DNA of 64,000 nucleotides from Adhaeribacter aerolatus (GCF_007991635.1 NZ_BJYS01000001.1:310001-374000); one strand, 5' to 3'. Positions 44,937-54,006 are shown, counted from the stretch's first letter. Notes: a model not told the origin generated them from the letters alone. Translations and numbers: made by a program.

Positions 44937-44967
44937 CACCAAATTTTAACGAGAGAGAGCAGATAAC

Positions 44968-45348
44968 ATGGAAACGACTGCAGCCACCCATTTACCTTCG
45001 GATTATTTACCTATTTTAATACAATTTGCCGCCGCTTTGGGCTTTGTAATATTTGCCATTGTAGTAACCCACCTGATTGGCCCGAAACGCCACAGTAAAG
45101 TTAAAGATGCCGCCTGGGAATGCGGCGTTGAATCGGTAGGTAATGCCCGTACGCCGGTATCGTACAAATACTTTATGACAGCTATCCTTTTTGTAATATT
45201 TGATGTTGAAGTTATTTTCCTGTATCCGTGGGCGGTTAATTTCCGGGGCCTGGGCATGGAAGGCTTTATTCAGATGATAGTATTTATGACCATGCTGATG
45301 CTGGGCTTCTATTATGTAATTAAAAAAGGAATCTTAAAGTGGGAATAA
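44968..45348 (+). CDS. nuoA: NADH-quinone oxidoreductase subunit A
   Basis: A 126-residue membrane subunit of complex I with three predicted helices (about 12-37, 68-92, 97-117). The conserved loop KDAAWECGVESVGNARTPVSYKYFMTAILFVIFDVEVIFLYPWA is unmistakable. The acidic residues in FDVEVIF and the loop cysteine take part in the quinone-site/proton path in known complexes. It is the first gene of the nuoA-N operon, preceded by a consensus promoter and a purine-rich GAGAGAGAG leader. Confidence 0.95.
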   Translation: METTAATHLPSDYLPILIQFAAALGFVIFAIVVTHLIGPKRHSKVKDAAWECGVESVGNARTPVSYKYFMTAILFVIFDVEVIFLYPWAVNFRGLGMEGFIQMIVFMTMLMLGFYYVIKKGILKWE

Positions 45349-45442
45349 CGCTGATTTACTTAAGTCCGGTTCGTAAACTTTTATAGCTCCAGATGTGTTA
45401 GATATTTGGATATTTCTAATCTGACACCAAAATAAGACTAAC

Positions 45443-45985
45443 ATGAGTAAGATAAATATGGTTGAGGCGCCGGCCGGCGTAGAGGGACAGGGTTTTTTTG
45501 CAACTTCTTTAGAAAAGGTAGTAGGTATAGCCCGGAGTAACTCTTTGTGGCCCTTGCCTTTTGCAACCTCCTGCTGCGGCATTGAATATATGGCCACTAT
45601 GGGTGCGCACTACGATATTGCCCGTTTCGGTTCCGAGCGGCCTAGTTTCTCGCCCCGTCAGGCCGATTTGTTGATGGTTATGGGAACGATTGCGAAGAAA
45701 ATGGCGCCGATTGTGAAGCAGGTTTACGAGCAGATGGCCGAACCCCGCTGGGTAATTGCCATGGGTGCCTGCGCCAGCAGCGGCGGTATTTTTGATACCT
45801 ACAGCGTATTGCAAGGCATCGACCGCATTATTCCGGTTGACGTTTACATACCGGGTTGCCCACCGCGCCCCGAGCAGGTACTGGATGGTTTAATGCGCGT
45901 ACAGGACTTAGCCCGAAACGAATCGCTGCGCCGTCGTAATTCTCCGGAATACCAGGAACTATTAGCGTCTTACAACATCCAATAA
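45443..45985 (+). CDS. nuoB: NADH-quinone oxidoreductase subunit B
   Basis: A 180-residue peripheral subunit carrying the terminal [4Fe-4S] cluster N2, which passes electrons to quinone. Cluster ligands are in TSCCGIEYMA (adjacent Cys pair), MGACASSGG and PGCPPRPE. The length is normal. The 94-bp gap from nuoA contains a weak dyad (TTAGA/TCTAA) but no gene. It ends 3 bp before nuoC, so the two are likely translationally coupled. Confidence 0.96.
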   Translation: MSKINMVEAPAGVEGQGFFATSLEKVVGIARSNSLWPLPFATSCCGIEYMATMGAHYDIARFGSERPSFSPRQADLLMVMGTIAKKMAPIVKQVYEQMAEPRWVIAMGACASSGGIFDTYSVLQGIDRIIPVDVYIPGCPPRPEQVLDGLMRVQDLARNESLRRRNSPEYQELLASYNIQ

Positions 45986-45988
45986 ATA

Positions 45989-46501
45989 ATGGCCGAACAA
46001 GGTTTAACCAATCAGCAAGTTCTAGAAAATATTACAGCCAGATTCGGCGACGCTATTTTTAACGCGCACGAGCCTTATGGTTTACTAACCGTAACCACTA
46101 CCCGCGACCAGATTATTCTGCTTTTAACGCATTTGTACAACGATGCGGAATTGCAAATGAATTTCCTCACCACCATGTGTGGCATTCATTACCCGGAAAA
46201 TAAAGGTGAGGAACTAGGCCTTATTTATCATGTTCACAGCCTGGTACATAATACGCGCCTGCGCATCAAAATATTCTTCCCGATTGCAGATCCGGTAGTA
46301 CCCACGGCAACCAAGTTGTACGCTACTGCTAACTGGATGGAGCGCGAAGCTTTTGATTTTTATGGTATTCAGTTCGAAGGTCACCCCAATCTTATCCGCA
46401 TTTTAAATGTGGAAGACATGACCTATCACCCCATGCGCAAAGAATATCCGCTGGAAGACGGTACCCGCGAAGACAAAGTAGACGTGTTCTTCGGGCGGTA
46501 A
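45989..46501 (+). CDS. nuoC: NADH-quinone oxidoreductase subunit C
   Basis: A 170-residue peripheral-arm subunit (30-kDa type). The signature region is WMEREAFDFYGIQFEGHPNLIRILNVEDMTYHPMRKEYPLED near the C-terminus, with the earlier LTTMCGIHYPE and RLRIKIFFPI blocks. It is separate from nuoD here, unlike the fused nuoCD of enterobacteria. The next gene is 163 bp away across an inverted-repeat spacer. Confidence 0.95.
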   Translation: MAEQGLTNQQVLENITARFGDAIFNAHEPYGLLTVTTTRDQIILLLTHLYNDAELQMNFLTTMCGIHYPENKGEELGLIYHVHSLVHNTRLRIKIFFPIADPVVPTATKLYATANWMEREAFDFYGIQFEGHPNLIRILNVEDMTYHPMRKEYPLEDGTREDKVDVFFGR

Positions 46502-46504
46502 TTT

Positions 46505-46661
46505 TTAGTTATTCGTTATTCGTTGGTCGTAATTCGATATACACAAATTAAGACATCAGGAATTAAGCCAACGGATAAATATAAAAAACAACCATGCGTT
46601 ATTTGTTACGGAGATTGAAATGAAGAAATCGAACAACGAATAACGAACAACGAACAACGCA
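46505..46661. repeat. Inverted-repeat spacer between nuoC and nuoD (CGAACAACG family)
   Basis: The left end (46508-46535) contains GTTATTCGTTATTCGTTGG. The right end (46630-46660) contains the inverted motif CGAACAACGAATAACG plus further CGAACAA units. The two ends could pair over about 18 bp, bounding about 95 bp of unique sequence. The right end stops 4 bp before the nuoD ATG. Confidence 0.6.
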
Positions 46662-46664
46662 AAC

Positions 46665-47921
46665 ATGGCAGAATATAAAACAGAAGAGAAGGTGAAAACC
46701 AATCTGGGATTAGAAAGAATTCCGGATTCGCTGCCTGCTCAATATAACGAAAACGAACGCGAACTTACCACGCTGAACCTGGGGCCAACGCACCCGGCTA
46801 CGCACGGTATTTTCCAGAATATATTACAAATGGACGGCGAGAAAATTATCTCGGGCGTACCAACCATCGGTTATATTCACCGGGCTTTCGAAAAAATTGC
46901 CGAGCGCCGGCCGTTTTACCAGATTACCCCGCTTACCGACCGCATGAACTACTGCTCCTCGCCTATTAATAATATGGGCTGGTGGATGACCGTAGAAAAG
47001 TTATTGGGTGTAAAAACCCCGAAGCGGGCTGATTACATGCGTGTAATTGTAATGGAACTAGCCCGGATTACCGATCACCTGATTTGTAATTCCATTCTGG
47101 GTGTGGACTCCGGCGCTTTTACCGGCTTCCTGTACGTATTTCAGGAGCGGGAAAAAATCTACGAAATTTACGAAGAAATCAGCGGGGCCCGCTTAACTAC
47201 CAATATGGGCCGCATCGGCGGCATGGAGCGCGACTTTACGCCGGTTGCCATCCAAAAACTGCGCGACTGGATGGCCGGATTCCCGAAAGTAATGAAGGAG
47301 TTCGAATCAATGTTTACCCGCAACCGCATTTTCATGGACCGGATAAAAGATGTTGGTCCGATGACGGCGGAACGCGCGCTGAATTACGGCTTTACTGGCC
47401 CTAACCTGCGGGCGGCTGGTGTTGATTACGACGTGCGCGTGATGAACCCGTATTCTTCTTACGAAGACTTTGATTTTGAAATTCCGGTAGGTACCACCGG
47501 CGACACTTACGACCGCTTTATGGTGCGTAACGAAGAAATCTGGCAAAGCTTCCGGATTATCCAACAAGCTTTGGAGAACTTACCCGAAGGTCCTTTCCAC
47601 GCCGATGCACCGGAATATTTCCTGCCACCGAAGCAGGAAGTTTACCGCAGCATGGAGGCTTTGATTTACCATTTCAAGATTGTAATGGGCGAAATTGATG
47701 CCCCCGTGGGTGAGGTTTACCATTCAGTAGAAGGTGGTAACGGTGAGTTGGGCTTTTACCTGGTGAGTGATGGTGGCCGTACGCCGTATCGCCTGCACTT
47801 CCGCCGGCCTTGTTTTATTTATTACCAGGCTTATCCCGAAATGGTGGTAGGCAGCCAGCTTTCCGATGCTATTCTGATTTTGAGTAGCATGAACGTTATT
47901 GCCGGCGAATTAGACGCTTAA
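46665..47921 (+). CDS. nuoD: NADH-quinone oxidoreductase subunit D
   Basis: A 418-residue peripheral subunit (49-kDa type) that forms the quinone-binding cavity with NuoB. Conserved blocks are LNLGPTHPATHGIFQNILQMDGE, GYIHRAFEKIAE, LTDRMNYCSSPINNMGW, the ELARITDHLICN helix, and the end PEMVVGSQLSDAILILSSMNVIAGELD. The fold descends from NiFe hydrogenase large subunits, but the nickel cysteines are absent as expected. The start ATG lies immediately after a repeat of the CGAACAACG type. Confidence 0.96.
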   Translation: MAEYKTEEKVKTNLGLERIPDSLPAQYNENERELTTLNLGPTHPATHGIFQNILQMDGEKIISGVPTIGYIHRAFEKIAERRPFYQITPLTDRMNYCSSPINNMGWWMTVEKLLGVKTPKRADYMRVIVMELARITDHLICNSILGVDSGAFTGFLYVFQEREKIYEIYEEISGARLTTNMGRIGGMERDFTPVAIQKLRDWMAGFPKVMKEFESMFTRNRIFMDRIKDVGPMTAERALNYGFTGPNLRAAGVDYDVRVMNPYSSYEDFDFEIPVGTTGDTYDRFMVRNEEIWQSFRIIQQALENLPEGPFHADAPEYFLPPKQEVYRSMEALIYHFKIVMGEIDAPVGEVYHSVEGGNGELGFYLVSDGGRTPYRLHFRRPCFIYYQAYPEMVVGSQLSDAILILSSMNVIAGELDA

Positions 47922-47984
47922 AATTAATTTAATCAGCGGACTTCTTTCTAGATAAAGAAGCCTGCTGAAATTGCTTATACATAC

Positions 47985-48494
47985 ATGGAGCAAACAACAA
48001 CTCAAAACGAAGTACAATTTTCTGAAAAGGCAATGGCCGAAATCAGAAGATATATTTCACATTATCCTGCCGACCGAAAAAAATCGGCCATTCTGCCTGT
48101 TCTGCATATTGCCCAAGCTGAGTTTGGTGGTTGGGTAAGCCCACAGGTACAGGATAAAGTAGCCGAAATATTAGATATTCAACCAATAGAGGTATACGAA
48201 GTAGCTACTTTTTATACCATGTTCAACCTGAAACCGGTAGGCAAGCACGTACTGGAAGTATGCCGCACCGGCCCTTGCATGTTGCGCGGTGCCGACCACC
48301 TGATTGAACATTTAGAAAACCGTTTGGGCTGCCACGTAGGCGAAAACAGCTCTGATGGTTTATTTACTTTAAAAACGGTAGAGTGCTTAGCGGCCTGCGG
48401 AATGGGACCAATGCTGCAAATTCGGGAGAAATATTACGAGAACCTGGACCCGCAGAAAATGGACCAACTACTCGACGACCTGAGCAAAGAATAA
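47985..48494 (+). CDS. nuoE: NADH-quinone oxidoreductase subunit E
   Basis: A 169-residue thioredoxin-fold subunit (24-kDa type) with the off-path [2Fe-2S] cluster N1a. The ligands are the cysteines of CRTGPC and CLAAC. The N-terminal helical part has YPADRKKSAILPVLHIAQAEFGGW and VYEVATFYTMFNLKPVGKH. It partners with NuoF, encoded 111 bp downstream across a spacer that carries two repeat motifs. Confidence 0.95.
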   Translation: MEQTTTQNEVQFSEKAMAEIRRYISHYPADRKKSAILPVLHIAQAEFGGWVSPQVQDKVAEILDIQPIEVYEVATFYTMFNLKPVGKHVLEVCRTGPCMLRGADHLIEHLENRLGCHVGENSSDGLFTLKTVECLAACGMGPMLQIREKYYENLDPQKMDQLLDDLSKE

Positions 48495-48575
48495 TATTGG
48501 TATTTGGTAGTAAGTATCAGGTATCAGGATTTATAATAAAGAAATTAGCTAGCTATTACTATTCAAAACTAATTG

Positions 48576-48600
48576 CTAATAGCTAATTACTAACTGCTAA
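48576..48600. repeat. CTAATA-type spacer repeat before nuoF
   Basis: CTAATAGCTAATTACTAACT plus GCTAA ends 5 bp before the nuoF ATG. It nearly matches 53417-53441 and 28430-28453. Confidence 0.65.
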
Positions 48601-48605
48601 ACCCA

Positions 48606-49952
48606 ATGGGACTAAAAATATTAACTGAACATATAAACGTACCAGGAATTGATACCTTGGAAACCTACCGCAAAATGGGTGGTTACCGCTCCGTGGAGAA
48701 AGCCCTGAAAACAATGACACCCGAAGAAGTGGTGGAAGAGGTAAAAAAATCGGGTTTGCGGGGCCGCGGTGGGGCTGGTTTCCCGACCGGTTTAAAGTGG
48801 AGTTTCCTGGCCAAACCCGAGGGCAAGCCGCGTTATCTGGTGTGCAACGCCGACGAATCAGAGCCGGGCACTTTCAAAGACCGGGTGCTGATGGAGAAAA
48901 TCCCGCACGCGCTGATTGAAGGCATGATTACCTCCAGCTATGCGTTGGGTGCGCGTACTTCCTATATTTACATTCGTGGCGAATTAATGTTTGTGCTGCG
49001 GATTTTAGAAAAAGCAATTGCTGAATGTTATGCCGCCGGATTATTAGGCGAAAATATTCTGGGTTCTGGTTACTCCCTGGATTTACACGTGCATCCGGGT
49101 GGTGGCGCTTACATCTGCGGTGAGGAAACAGCTTTATTAGAATCTTTGGAAGGCAAGCGGGGGAATCCGAGAAATAAACCGCCTTTCCCAGCAGTTTGGG
49201 GTCTTTACGGCTGCCCAACTGTGGTAAACAACGTAGAGTCTATTGCTTCGGTGCCCTGGATTGTAAATAATACCGGCGACGAATACGCCAAAATCGGCGT
49301 TGGCCGCAGTACCGGTACCAAGCTAATTTCTGCATCTGGCCACATCAACAACCCTGGCGTTTACGAAATTGAACTGGGCTTACCGGTAGAGGAATTCCTG
49401 TTCTCCGATGAATATTGCGGCGGTATCTGGAAAGGCCGGAAATTTAAGGCGATTGTAGCCGGTGGTTCTTCGGTGCCTATTTTAACCGGTGAATTATTCC
49501 TGAAAACCGCCGAAGGTACGCCCCGGGTAATGACTTACGAATCTTTATCGGAAGGTGGCTTTGTGAGCGGCACCATGCTGGGTTCCGGAGGTTTTATTGT
49601 AATGGATGATACCACGTGTATTGTGCGCAATACCTGGAATTTCTCCCGCTTCTATCACCACGAATCGTGTGGCCAGTGTAGCCCTTGCCGCGAAGGAACC
49701 GGCTGGATGGAGAAAATATTGCATCGATTAGAGCACGGCCACGGCAACATGCACGACATCGATTTATTGGTAAACGTGTCGAAGCAGATTGAGGGAAATA
49801 CCATTTGTCCGTTGGGTGATGCGGCAGCTTGGCCGGTAGCCAGTGCGGTACGTCATTTTAGGGATGAATTTGAGTGGCACGTGAAACACCCGGAAAAAGC
49901 AACTGCCCCGGGCGCTGTATACAGTGGTGCCGAAGATTTGGCGTTTGCGTAA
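48606..49952 (+). CDS. nuoF: NADH-quinone oxidoreductase subunit F
   Basis: A 448-residue NADH-oxidising subunit (51-kDa type) with FMN and cluster N3. The nucleotide/FMN-binding glycine loop is [16 protein letters not shown] (about 53-68). [13 protein letters not shown] and [25 protein letters not shown] follow. The cluster ligands are [16 protein letters not shown] near residue 355 and the later ICPLGDA. The length is normal. It is the entry point for electrons, together with NuoE and NuoG. Confidence 0.96.
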   Translation: MGLKILTEHINVPGIDTLETYRKMGGYRSVEKALKTMTPEEVVEEVKKSGLRGRGGAGFPTGLKWSFLAKPEGKPRYLVCNADESEPGTFKDRVLMEKIPHALIEGMITSSYALGARTSYIYIRGELMFVLRILEKAIAECYAAGLLGENILGSGYSLDLHVHPGGGAYICGEETALLESLEGKRGNPRNKPPFPAVWGLYGCPTVVNNVESIASVPWIVNNTGDEYAKIGVGRSTGTKLISASGHINNPGVYEIELGLPVEEFLFSDEYCGGIWKGRKFKAIVAGGSSVPILTGELFLKTAEGTPRVMTYESLSEGGFVSGTMLGSGGFIVMDDTTCIVRNTWNFSRFYHHESCGQCSPCREGTGWMEKILHRLEHGHGNMHDIDLLVNVSKQIEGNTICPLGDAAAWPVASAVRHFRDEFEWHVKHPEKATAPGAVYSGAEDLAFA

Positions 49953-50077
49953 GCACTACGCGCGATACTCGATTGTTCGAAGTTAGATTATTCGATAAAA
50001 AATCGAAGTACCGAATATCGAGCAATCGAATATCTTTTAAATATTTTAAATACTGATGTTTAGTAGTTGTGAAAAAT

Positions 50078-50108
50078 CGAACAACGAACAACGATTAACG
50101 AACAACGA
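50078..50108. repeat. CGAACAACG-type spacer repeat before nuoG
   Basis: Tandem, imperfect CGAACAA/CGATTAA units end 6 bp before the nuoG ATG. Just upstream (49967-50034) lies a separate TCGATTGTTCGA/TCGAGCAATCGA inverted pair. Confidence 0.6.
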
Positions 50109-50114
50109 AATTAA

Positions 50115-51107
50115 ATGGCTAAAATAACTTTTGACGGCATTGAGGTTGAGGTACCAGACGGAACTACCATCCTGAATGCCGCGCGTAAAATTGGCGGCAA
50201 AGTGGTGCCGCCGGCCATGTGTTACTATACGCCTTTAAAAGGCAGCGGCGGGAAATGCCGGGTTTGCCTCGTAAAAGTAACCCAAGGCTCGGCAAAAGAT
50301 CCGCGCCCCATGCCTAAACTGGTTGCTTCTTGCGTAACGCCGGTACAGGACGGCATGGTGGTAGAAAACACTTTGTCGCCGCAGGTACTGGAAGCCCGTA
50401 AAGGCGTAGTGGAAATGCTGTTAATCAACCACCCGCTGGATTGCCCGGTTTGTGACCAGGCGGGTGAGTGTGATTTGCAAAACCTTTCCTATGAGCACGG
50501 CACCTCCGGCACCCGTTACGAAGAAGAGCGTCGTACTTTCGACCGCCAGGATATTGGTCCGCTGATTCAGTTGCACATGAACCGTTGTATTCTGTGCTAC
50601 CGGTGCGTGTATACCGCCGATCAGATTACCGACAAACGGGTACACGGTGTATTAGGCCGCGGCGATGCCGCGGAAATTGGTACTTACATCGAAAATGTAA
50701 TTGATAACGACTTCTCCGGTAATGTAATAGATGTGTGCCCGGTAGGCGCTTTAACTGATAAAACATTCCGGTTTAAAAACCGGGTATGGTTTACCAAACC
50801 CGTTGATGCGCACCGCGATTGTCCGAAATGTTCGGGTAAAGTAGTATTGTGGAACCGGGGCAGCGATGTACTGCGCGTAACGGCCCGCAAAAACGAGTAC
50901 GGCGAGGTGGTAGAATTTATCTGTAACGAGTGCCGGTTCGAGAAAAAAGAAATGTCCGACTGGACGATTGAAGGTCCCCGCCATATTGCCCGGGCATCTG
51001 TTATTTCGGCGAACCATTATGAATTACCTGTGGTAAATCCGCAAATCATTGCCGACCTACCCGAAAGTACCACCAAAGAATTACACCTTATTCCAAGACC
51101 TATTTAA
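50115..51107 (+). CDS. nuoG: NADH-quinone oxidoreductase subunit G, short form
   Basis: This 330-residue iron-sulfur subunit has the N-terminal [2Fe-2S] domain (CYYTPLKGSGGKCRVCLVKV and a later CVTPVQDG cysteine). It also has the His/Cys-ligated N5-type region (HPLDCPVCDQAGECDLQ) and the ferredoxin-like cluster region (CILCYRCVY, CPVGALTDK). The C-terminal 60 residues hold CPKC and CNEC pairs, like the start of the molybdopterin-type domain. The roughly 550-residue molybdopterin-fold domain of the 900-residue enterobacterial NuoG is missing. Spacing to nuoH is only 6 bp, so this is the native end rather than a frameshift. The family is often annotated as a 2Fe-2S binding protein in this phylum. 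Confidence 0.92.
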   Translation: MAKITFDGIEVEVPDGTTILNAARKIGGKVVPPAMCYYTPLKGSGGKCRVCLVKVTQGSAKDPRPMPKLVASCVTPVQDGMVVENTLSPQVLEARKGVVEMLLINHPLDCPVCDQAGECDLQNLSYEHGTSGTRYEEERRTFDRQDIGPLIQLHMNRCILCYRCVYTADQITDKRVHGVLGRGDAAEIGTYIENVIDNDFSGNVIDVCPVGALTDKTFRFKNRVWFTKPVDAHRDCPKCSGKVVLWNRGSDVLRVTARKNEYGEVVEFICNECRFEKKEMSDWTIEGPRHIARASVISANHYELPVVNPQIIADLPESTTKELHLIPRPI

Positions 51108-51113
51108 ACCCTG

Positions 51114-52199
51114 ATGGAAATACCCGTAATTGCCATACAAGCGCTTATTATCCTCGCCATTTTTGGTATAACCTTACTAATTGCCACGTACTGCACCTGG
51201 GCCGAGCGCCGGATTGCCGGTTTTCTGCAGGATCGCCCAGGCCCGAACCGGGTGGGCCCCTGGGGTTTAGGCCAGCCGTTAGCCGATGCCGTGAAGTTGT
51301 TTTTTAAAGAAGAATTTATTCCAGCCAATGCGAATAAGTGGTTATTTATTGCCGGCCCGTCGCTGGCTATGTTAACTGCCCTTATGAGCAGCGCCGTGGT
51401 TCCTTTTGGCAACACCTTAGTACTCGAAGATATCGGACCCATCCGGTTACAAGGTATCGAGGTGAACATCGGGATGCTCTATATTTTTGGCGTGGTTTCG
51501 CTGGGCGTTTACGGCATCATGATTGGTGGATGGGCTTCGAATAATAAATTCTCTTTATTAGGTGCTATCCGGGCGGCTTCCCAAAATATTAGCTACGAAA
51601 TTGCCTTGGGCTTGTCTTTAATAGCGGTTTTGATGATGAGCGGCACCTTGTCTTTGCGGGAAATAGCCTTGCAGCAAGCCGAGCCTTTATTTGGTATTTC
51701 GGGCATGAACTGGAATATATTTTACCAGCCTTTGGGCTTTATAATATTTTTAACCTGTGCTTTTGCTGAAACGAACCGGACACCATTTGACTTACCGGAA
51801 TCGGAAGCGGAGCTGGTAGGTGGTTACCACACCGAATATGGTTCTATGAAACTGGGTTTATACCTTTTTGCGGAATACGTAAATATTATTGTGGTATCGG
51901 CTGTAATGAGCACACTCTATTTTGGCGGTTTTAATTTTCCTTTCCAGAACGAAATTGGTGCATTACTTTCTAATGACCCGCGCATTGCGCATAATATCAT
52001 AACCATTTTAGGAACTGTGGTGTTCTTCCTGAAAATATTCGCTTTTATCTTTTTCTTTATGTGGGTGCGCTGGACTTTACCACGTTTCCGCTACGACCAG
52101 TTGCTGAATTTAGGTTGGAAAGGTTTAATTCCGCTGGCTATTATTAATATTGTTTTAACCGGCGGCTTTATTTTGTTATCGGAACACTTTGGTTGGTAA
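51114..52199 (+). CDS. nuoH: NADH-quinone oxidoreductase subunit H
   Basis: A 361-residue membrane subunit with about eight or nine helices that links the quinone cavity to the proton-pumping arm. Signature loops are CTWAERRIAGFLQDRPGPNRVGPWGLGQPLADAVKLFFKEE, AFAETNRTPFDLPESEAELVGGYHTEYGSMK and the terminal FMWVRWTLPRFRYDQLLNLGWK. The gene follows nuoG by 6 bp. Confidence 0.96.
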   Translation: MEIPVIAIQALIILAIFGITLLIATYCTWAERRIAGFLQDRPGPNRVGPWGLGQPLADAVKLFFKEEFIPANANKWLFIAGPSLAMLTALMSSAVVPFGNTLVLEDIGPIRLQGIEVNIGMLYIFGVVSLGVYGIMIGGWASNNKFSLLGAIRAASQNISYEIALGLSLIAVLMMSGTLSLREIALQQAEPLFGISGMNWNIFYQPLGFIIFLTCAFAETNRTPFDLPESEAELVGGYHTEYGSMKLGLYLFAEYVNIIVVSAVMSTLYFGGFNFPFQNEIGALLSNDPRIAHNIITILGTVVFFLKIFAFIFFFMWVRWTLPRFRYDQLLNLGWKGLIPLAIINIVLTGGFILLSEHFGW

Positions 52200-52248
52200 T
52201 CCTCCGAAATAATTGGGAATAACCATTTCGGCTTAAAAGAAAAACCAG

Positions 52249-52482
52249 ATGCCGACAGTATTAAGATTACTTGGATTTAGATTTTTCTTTTATAGCAATG
52301 AGGGTACTGAACCAGCCCATATTCATGTTGAAAAAGGGGATTGTGAAGCTAAATTTTGGTTAGAGCCTGTTGAGTTGGTGTATTCAAATGGATTTTCGGC
52401 TAAAGAGATAAATCAACTAAGGGAATTAACGTTAGAACATCAACAACTATTTAATAAGGCTTGGCATGAATACTTTGGTTGA
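52249..52482 (+). CDS. DUF4160-domain protein
   Basis: A 77-residue cytoplasmic protein matching the DUF4160 pattern: MPTVLRLLGFRFFFYSNEG, then EPAHIHVEKGDCEAKFWLEPVEL, ending in helices ELTLEHQQLFNKAWHEYF. The HIHV motif is characteristic. It overlaps the following DUF2442 gene by 17 bp, a coupling typical of toxin-antitoxin-like pairs, although activity is not established for this family as far as I know. It lies inside the complex I operon, between nuoH and nuoI, with a more AT-rich sequence than its neighbours. Confidence 0.88.
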   Translation: MPTVLRLLGFRFFFYSNEGTEPAHIHVEKGDCEAKFWLEPVELVYSNGFSAKEINQLRELTLEHQQLFNKAWHEYFG

Positions 52483-52711
52483 TAAAATAGCGGATGCAAC
52501 TGCGGTTGATGTTTGGTTCGATGAAACTAAGCTGTATGTTAGGTTAATAGATGGCCGGGAATTGGCCGTACCACTCGACTGGTTTCCTAAATTAAGAGAC
52601 TCCTCAGAAGAGGAGAAAAAAGATTGGCGGTTTATTGGCCGGGGAAAAGGCATTCATTGGAAAGCGATTGATGAAGATTTATCTGTAGCCGGGTTATTAC
52701 GCACCAAATAG
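52466..52711 (+). CDS. DUF2442-domain protein
   Basis: An 81-residue cytoplasmic protein with the DUF2442 signature: VDVWFDETKLYVRLIDGRELAVPLDWFPKLRD, then WRFIGRGKGIHWKAIDEDLSVAGLL. Its start lies inside the preceding DUF4160 gene (17-bp overlap). These two families are frequently neighbours and have been proposed as toxin-antitoxin-like modules; which partner would be harmful is unclear. The acquisition looks secondary within the nuo operon, because complex I function does not need it. Confidence 0.88.
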   Translation: MNTLVDKIADATAVDVWFDETKLYVRLIDGRELAVPLDWFPKLRDSSEEEKKDWRFIGRGKGIHWKAIDEDLSVAGLLRTK

Positions 52712-52835
52712 TATACTTAAATAAATTTTGGGTTTTGGAATTTAATTTTTTAGAACCCGGAAGGATATAATTTAAAAATATTGCTCTTTTAAGCTAGCTA
52801 ATAAGTTGTTTAAAGAGACTATAATATAAACTAAA

Positions 52836-53363
52836 ATGCAGTTAACCAATAGAAAAAAAGTACTGGAACAGAAACCGATGACGGTAGCGGAGAAGATGTA
52901 TCTTCCGGCTATTTTCAACGGTCTTTCTATTACCATGCGCCACTTCTTCAAGAAAAAGCCGACAATCCAATATCCGGAGCAAACCAGAGAATTTGGCAAG
53001 GAATTTCGGGGCTTACACGTTTTGCGCCGCGATGAACAAGGTCGGGAGCGTTGTACCGCTTGTGGTTTGTGTGCGGTAGCCTGTCCGGCCGAAGCCATAA
53101 CCATGGTAGCCGGTGAGCGCAAAAAAGGCGAAGAGCACTTGTACCGCGAAGAGAAATACGCGGTATCGTACGAAATTAACATGCTGCGCTGCATCTTCTG
53201 CGGCTTATGCGAAGAAGCCTGCCCGAAAGAAGCTGTATTTTTGCAGAACGATAAAACCGTACCACCCCGTTTTGAACGCGACGAGTTTATTTATGGCAAA
53301 GATCGTTTGGTGGAGCCATTGAACCAGGCTAACTCAAAAGATAATATTAAATACAGATATTAA
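52836..53363 (+). CDS. nuoI: NADH-quinone oxidoreductase subunit I
   Basis: A 175-residue subunit with two ferredoxin-type [4Fe-4S] motifs, CTACGLCAVACPAEAI and CIFCGLCEEACPKEAV, which form clusters N6a and N6b of the electron wire. The N-terminal amphipathic helix (EKMYLPAIFNGLSITMRHFF) contacts the membrane. The 125-bp gap upstream follows the DUF2442 gene and holds no other gene. Confidence 0.95.
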   Translation: MQLTNRKKVLEQKPMTVAEKMYLPAIFNGLSITMRHFFKKKPTIQYPEQTREFGKEFRGLHVLRRDEQGRERCTACGLCAVACPAEAITMVAGERKKGEEHLYREEKYAVSYEINMLRCIFCGLCEEACPKEAVFLQNDKTVPPRFERDEFIYGKDRLVEPLNQANSKDNIKYRY

Positions 53364-53416
53364 TTAGCTTTTTCTCTGCTGGCAGATTGTTTTATAAAAT
53401 ATTGCCAAGTTCATAA

Positions 53417-53441
53417 CTAATAGCTAATTACAAATCGCTAA
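53417..53441. repeat. CTAATA-type spacer repeat before nuoJ
   Basis: CTAATAGCTAATTACAAATC plus GCTAA, 10 bp before the nuoJ ATG. It is the third copy of this motif in the window. Confidence 0.65.
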
Positions 53442-53451
53442 TCACTAAATA

Positions 53452-53970
53452 ATGACTGGTAGTTTATTTTATTTCCTGACTTTTTTAACCTTGTTTGCCG
53501 CACTAGGCGTGGTGTTTTCGAAGAACCCGGTTTATAGTGTTTTATTCCTAATCCTGACCTTCTTTAGCTTATCGGGGCACTATATTTTACTCAATGCCCA
53601 GTTTGTGGCGGCGGTAAATATTATTGTGTATGCGGGTGCTATCATGGTGTTGTTCCTGTTCGTGATTATGTTCCTGAACTTGAACATGGATACGGAGCAG
53701 GCACAAAAAAAATCGGTCTTGACCAAAGTAGCCGGAGCCATTTCGGGCGGCCTGCTGCTGGTTATTATGATTGCTGTTTTAAAAGATGCTGAAGTAGGTT
53801 CTTACGATCCGGAAAACTTCGATTCGCAGATTGGTTTGGTTGAAAACCTGGGCCACCTGCTGTTCACAAAATATTTATTACCCTTTGAATTGGCCTCCGT
53901 GTTGTTTTTAGTGGCCATGGTAGGTGCGGTTATGCTGGGGAAGAAGGAAACGCAGCAACGTCATTTCTAG
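53452..53970 (+). CDS. nuoJ: NADH-quinone oxidoreductase subunit J
   Basis: A 172-residue membrane subunit with five predicted helices. The characteristic third helix AVNIIVYAGAIMVLFLFVIMFLNL carries the pi-bulge region important for coupling. The end, LASVLFLVAMVGAVMLGKKE, is also typical. The 146-bp gap after it is the longest downstream in the operon and holds a hairpin and a promoter-like sequence. Confidence 0.95.
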   Translation: MTGSLFYFLTFLTLFAALGVVFSKNPVYSVLFLILTFFSLSGHYILLNAQFVAAVNIIVYAGAIMVLFLFVIMFLNLNMDTEQAQKKSVLTKVAGAISGGLLLVIMIAVLKDAEVGSYDPENFDSQIGLVENLGHLLFTKYLLPFELASVLFLVAMVGAVMLGKKETQQRHF

Positions 53971-53981
53971 AAATTGTATTT

Positions 53982-54006
53982 AATGGCGGCAGTATCTGTC
54001 GCCATT
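53982..54006 (+). terminator. Hairpin between nuoJ and nuoK (possible attenuator)
   Basis: AATGGCGGCAG and CTGTCGCCATT pair over 11 bp (one G-U) around a TAT loop, 11 bp after the nuoJ stop. The tail is TGTATTTAG, only modestly T-rich, so partial termination or RNA processing is more likely than a full stop. Confidence 0.5.
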
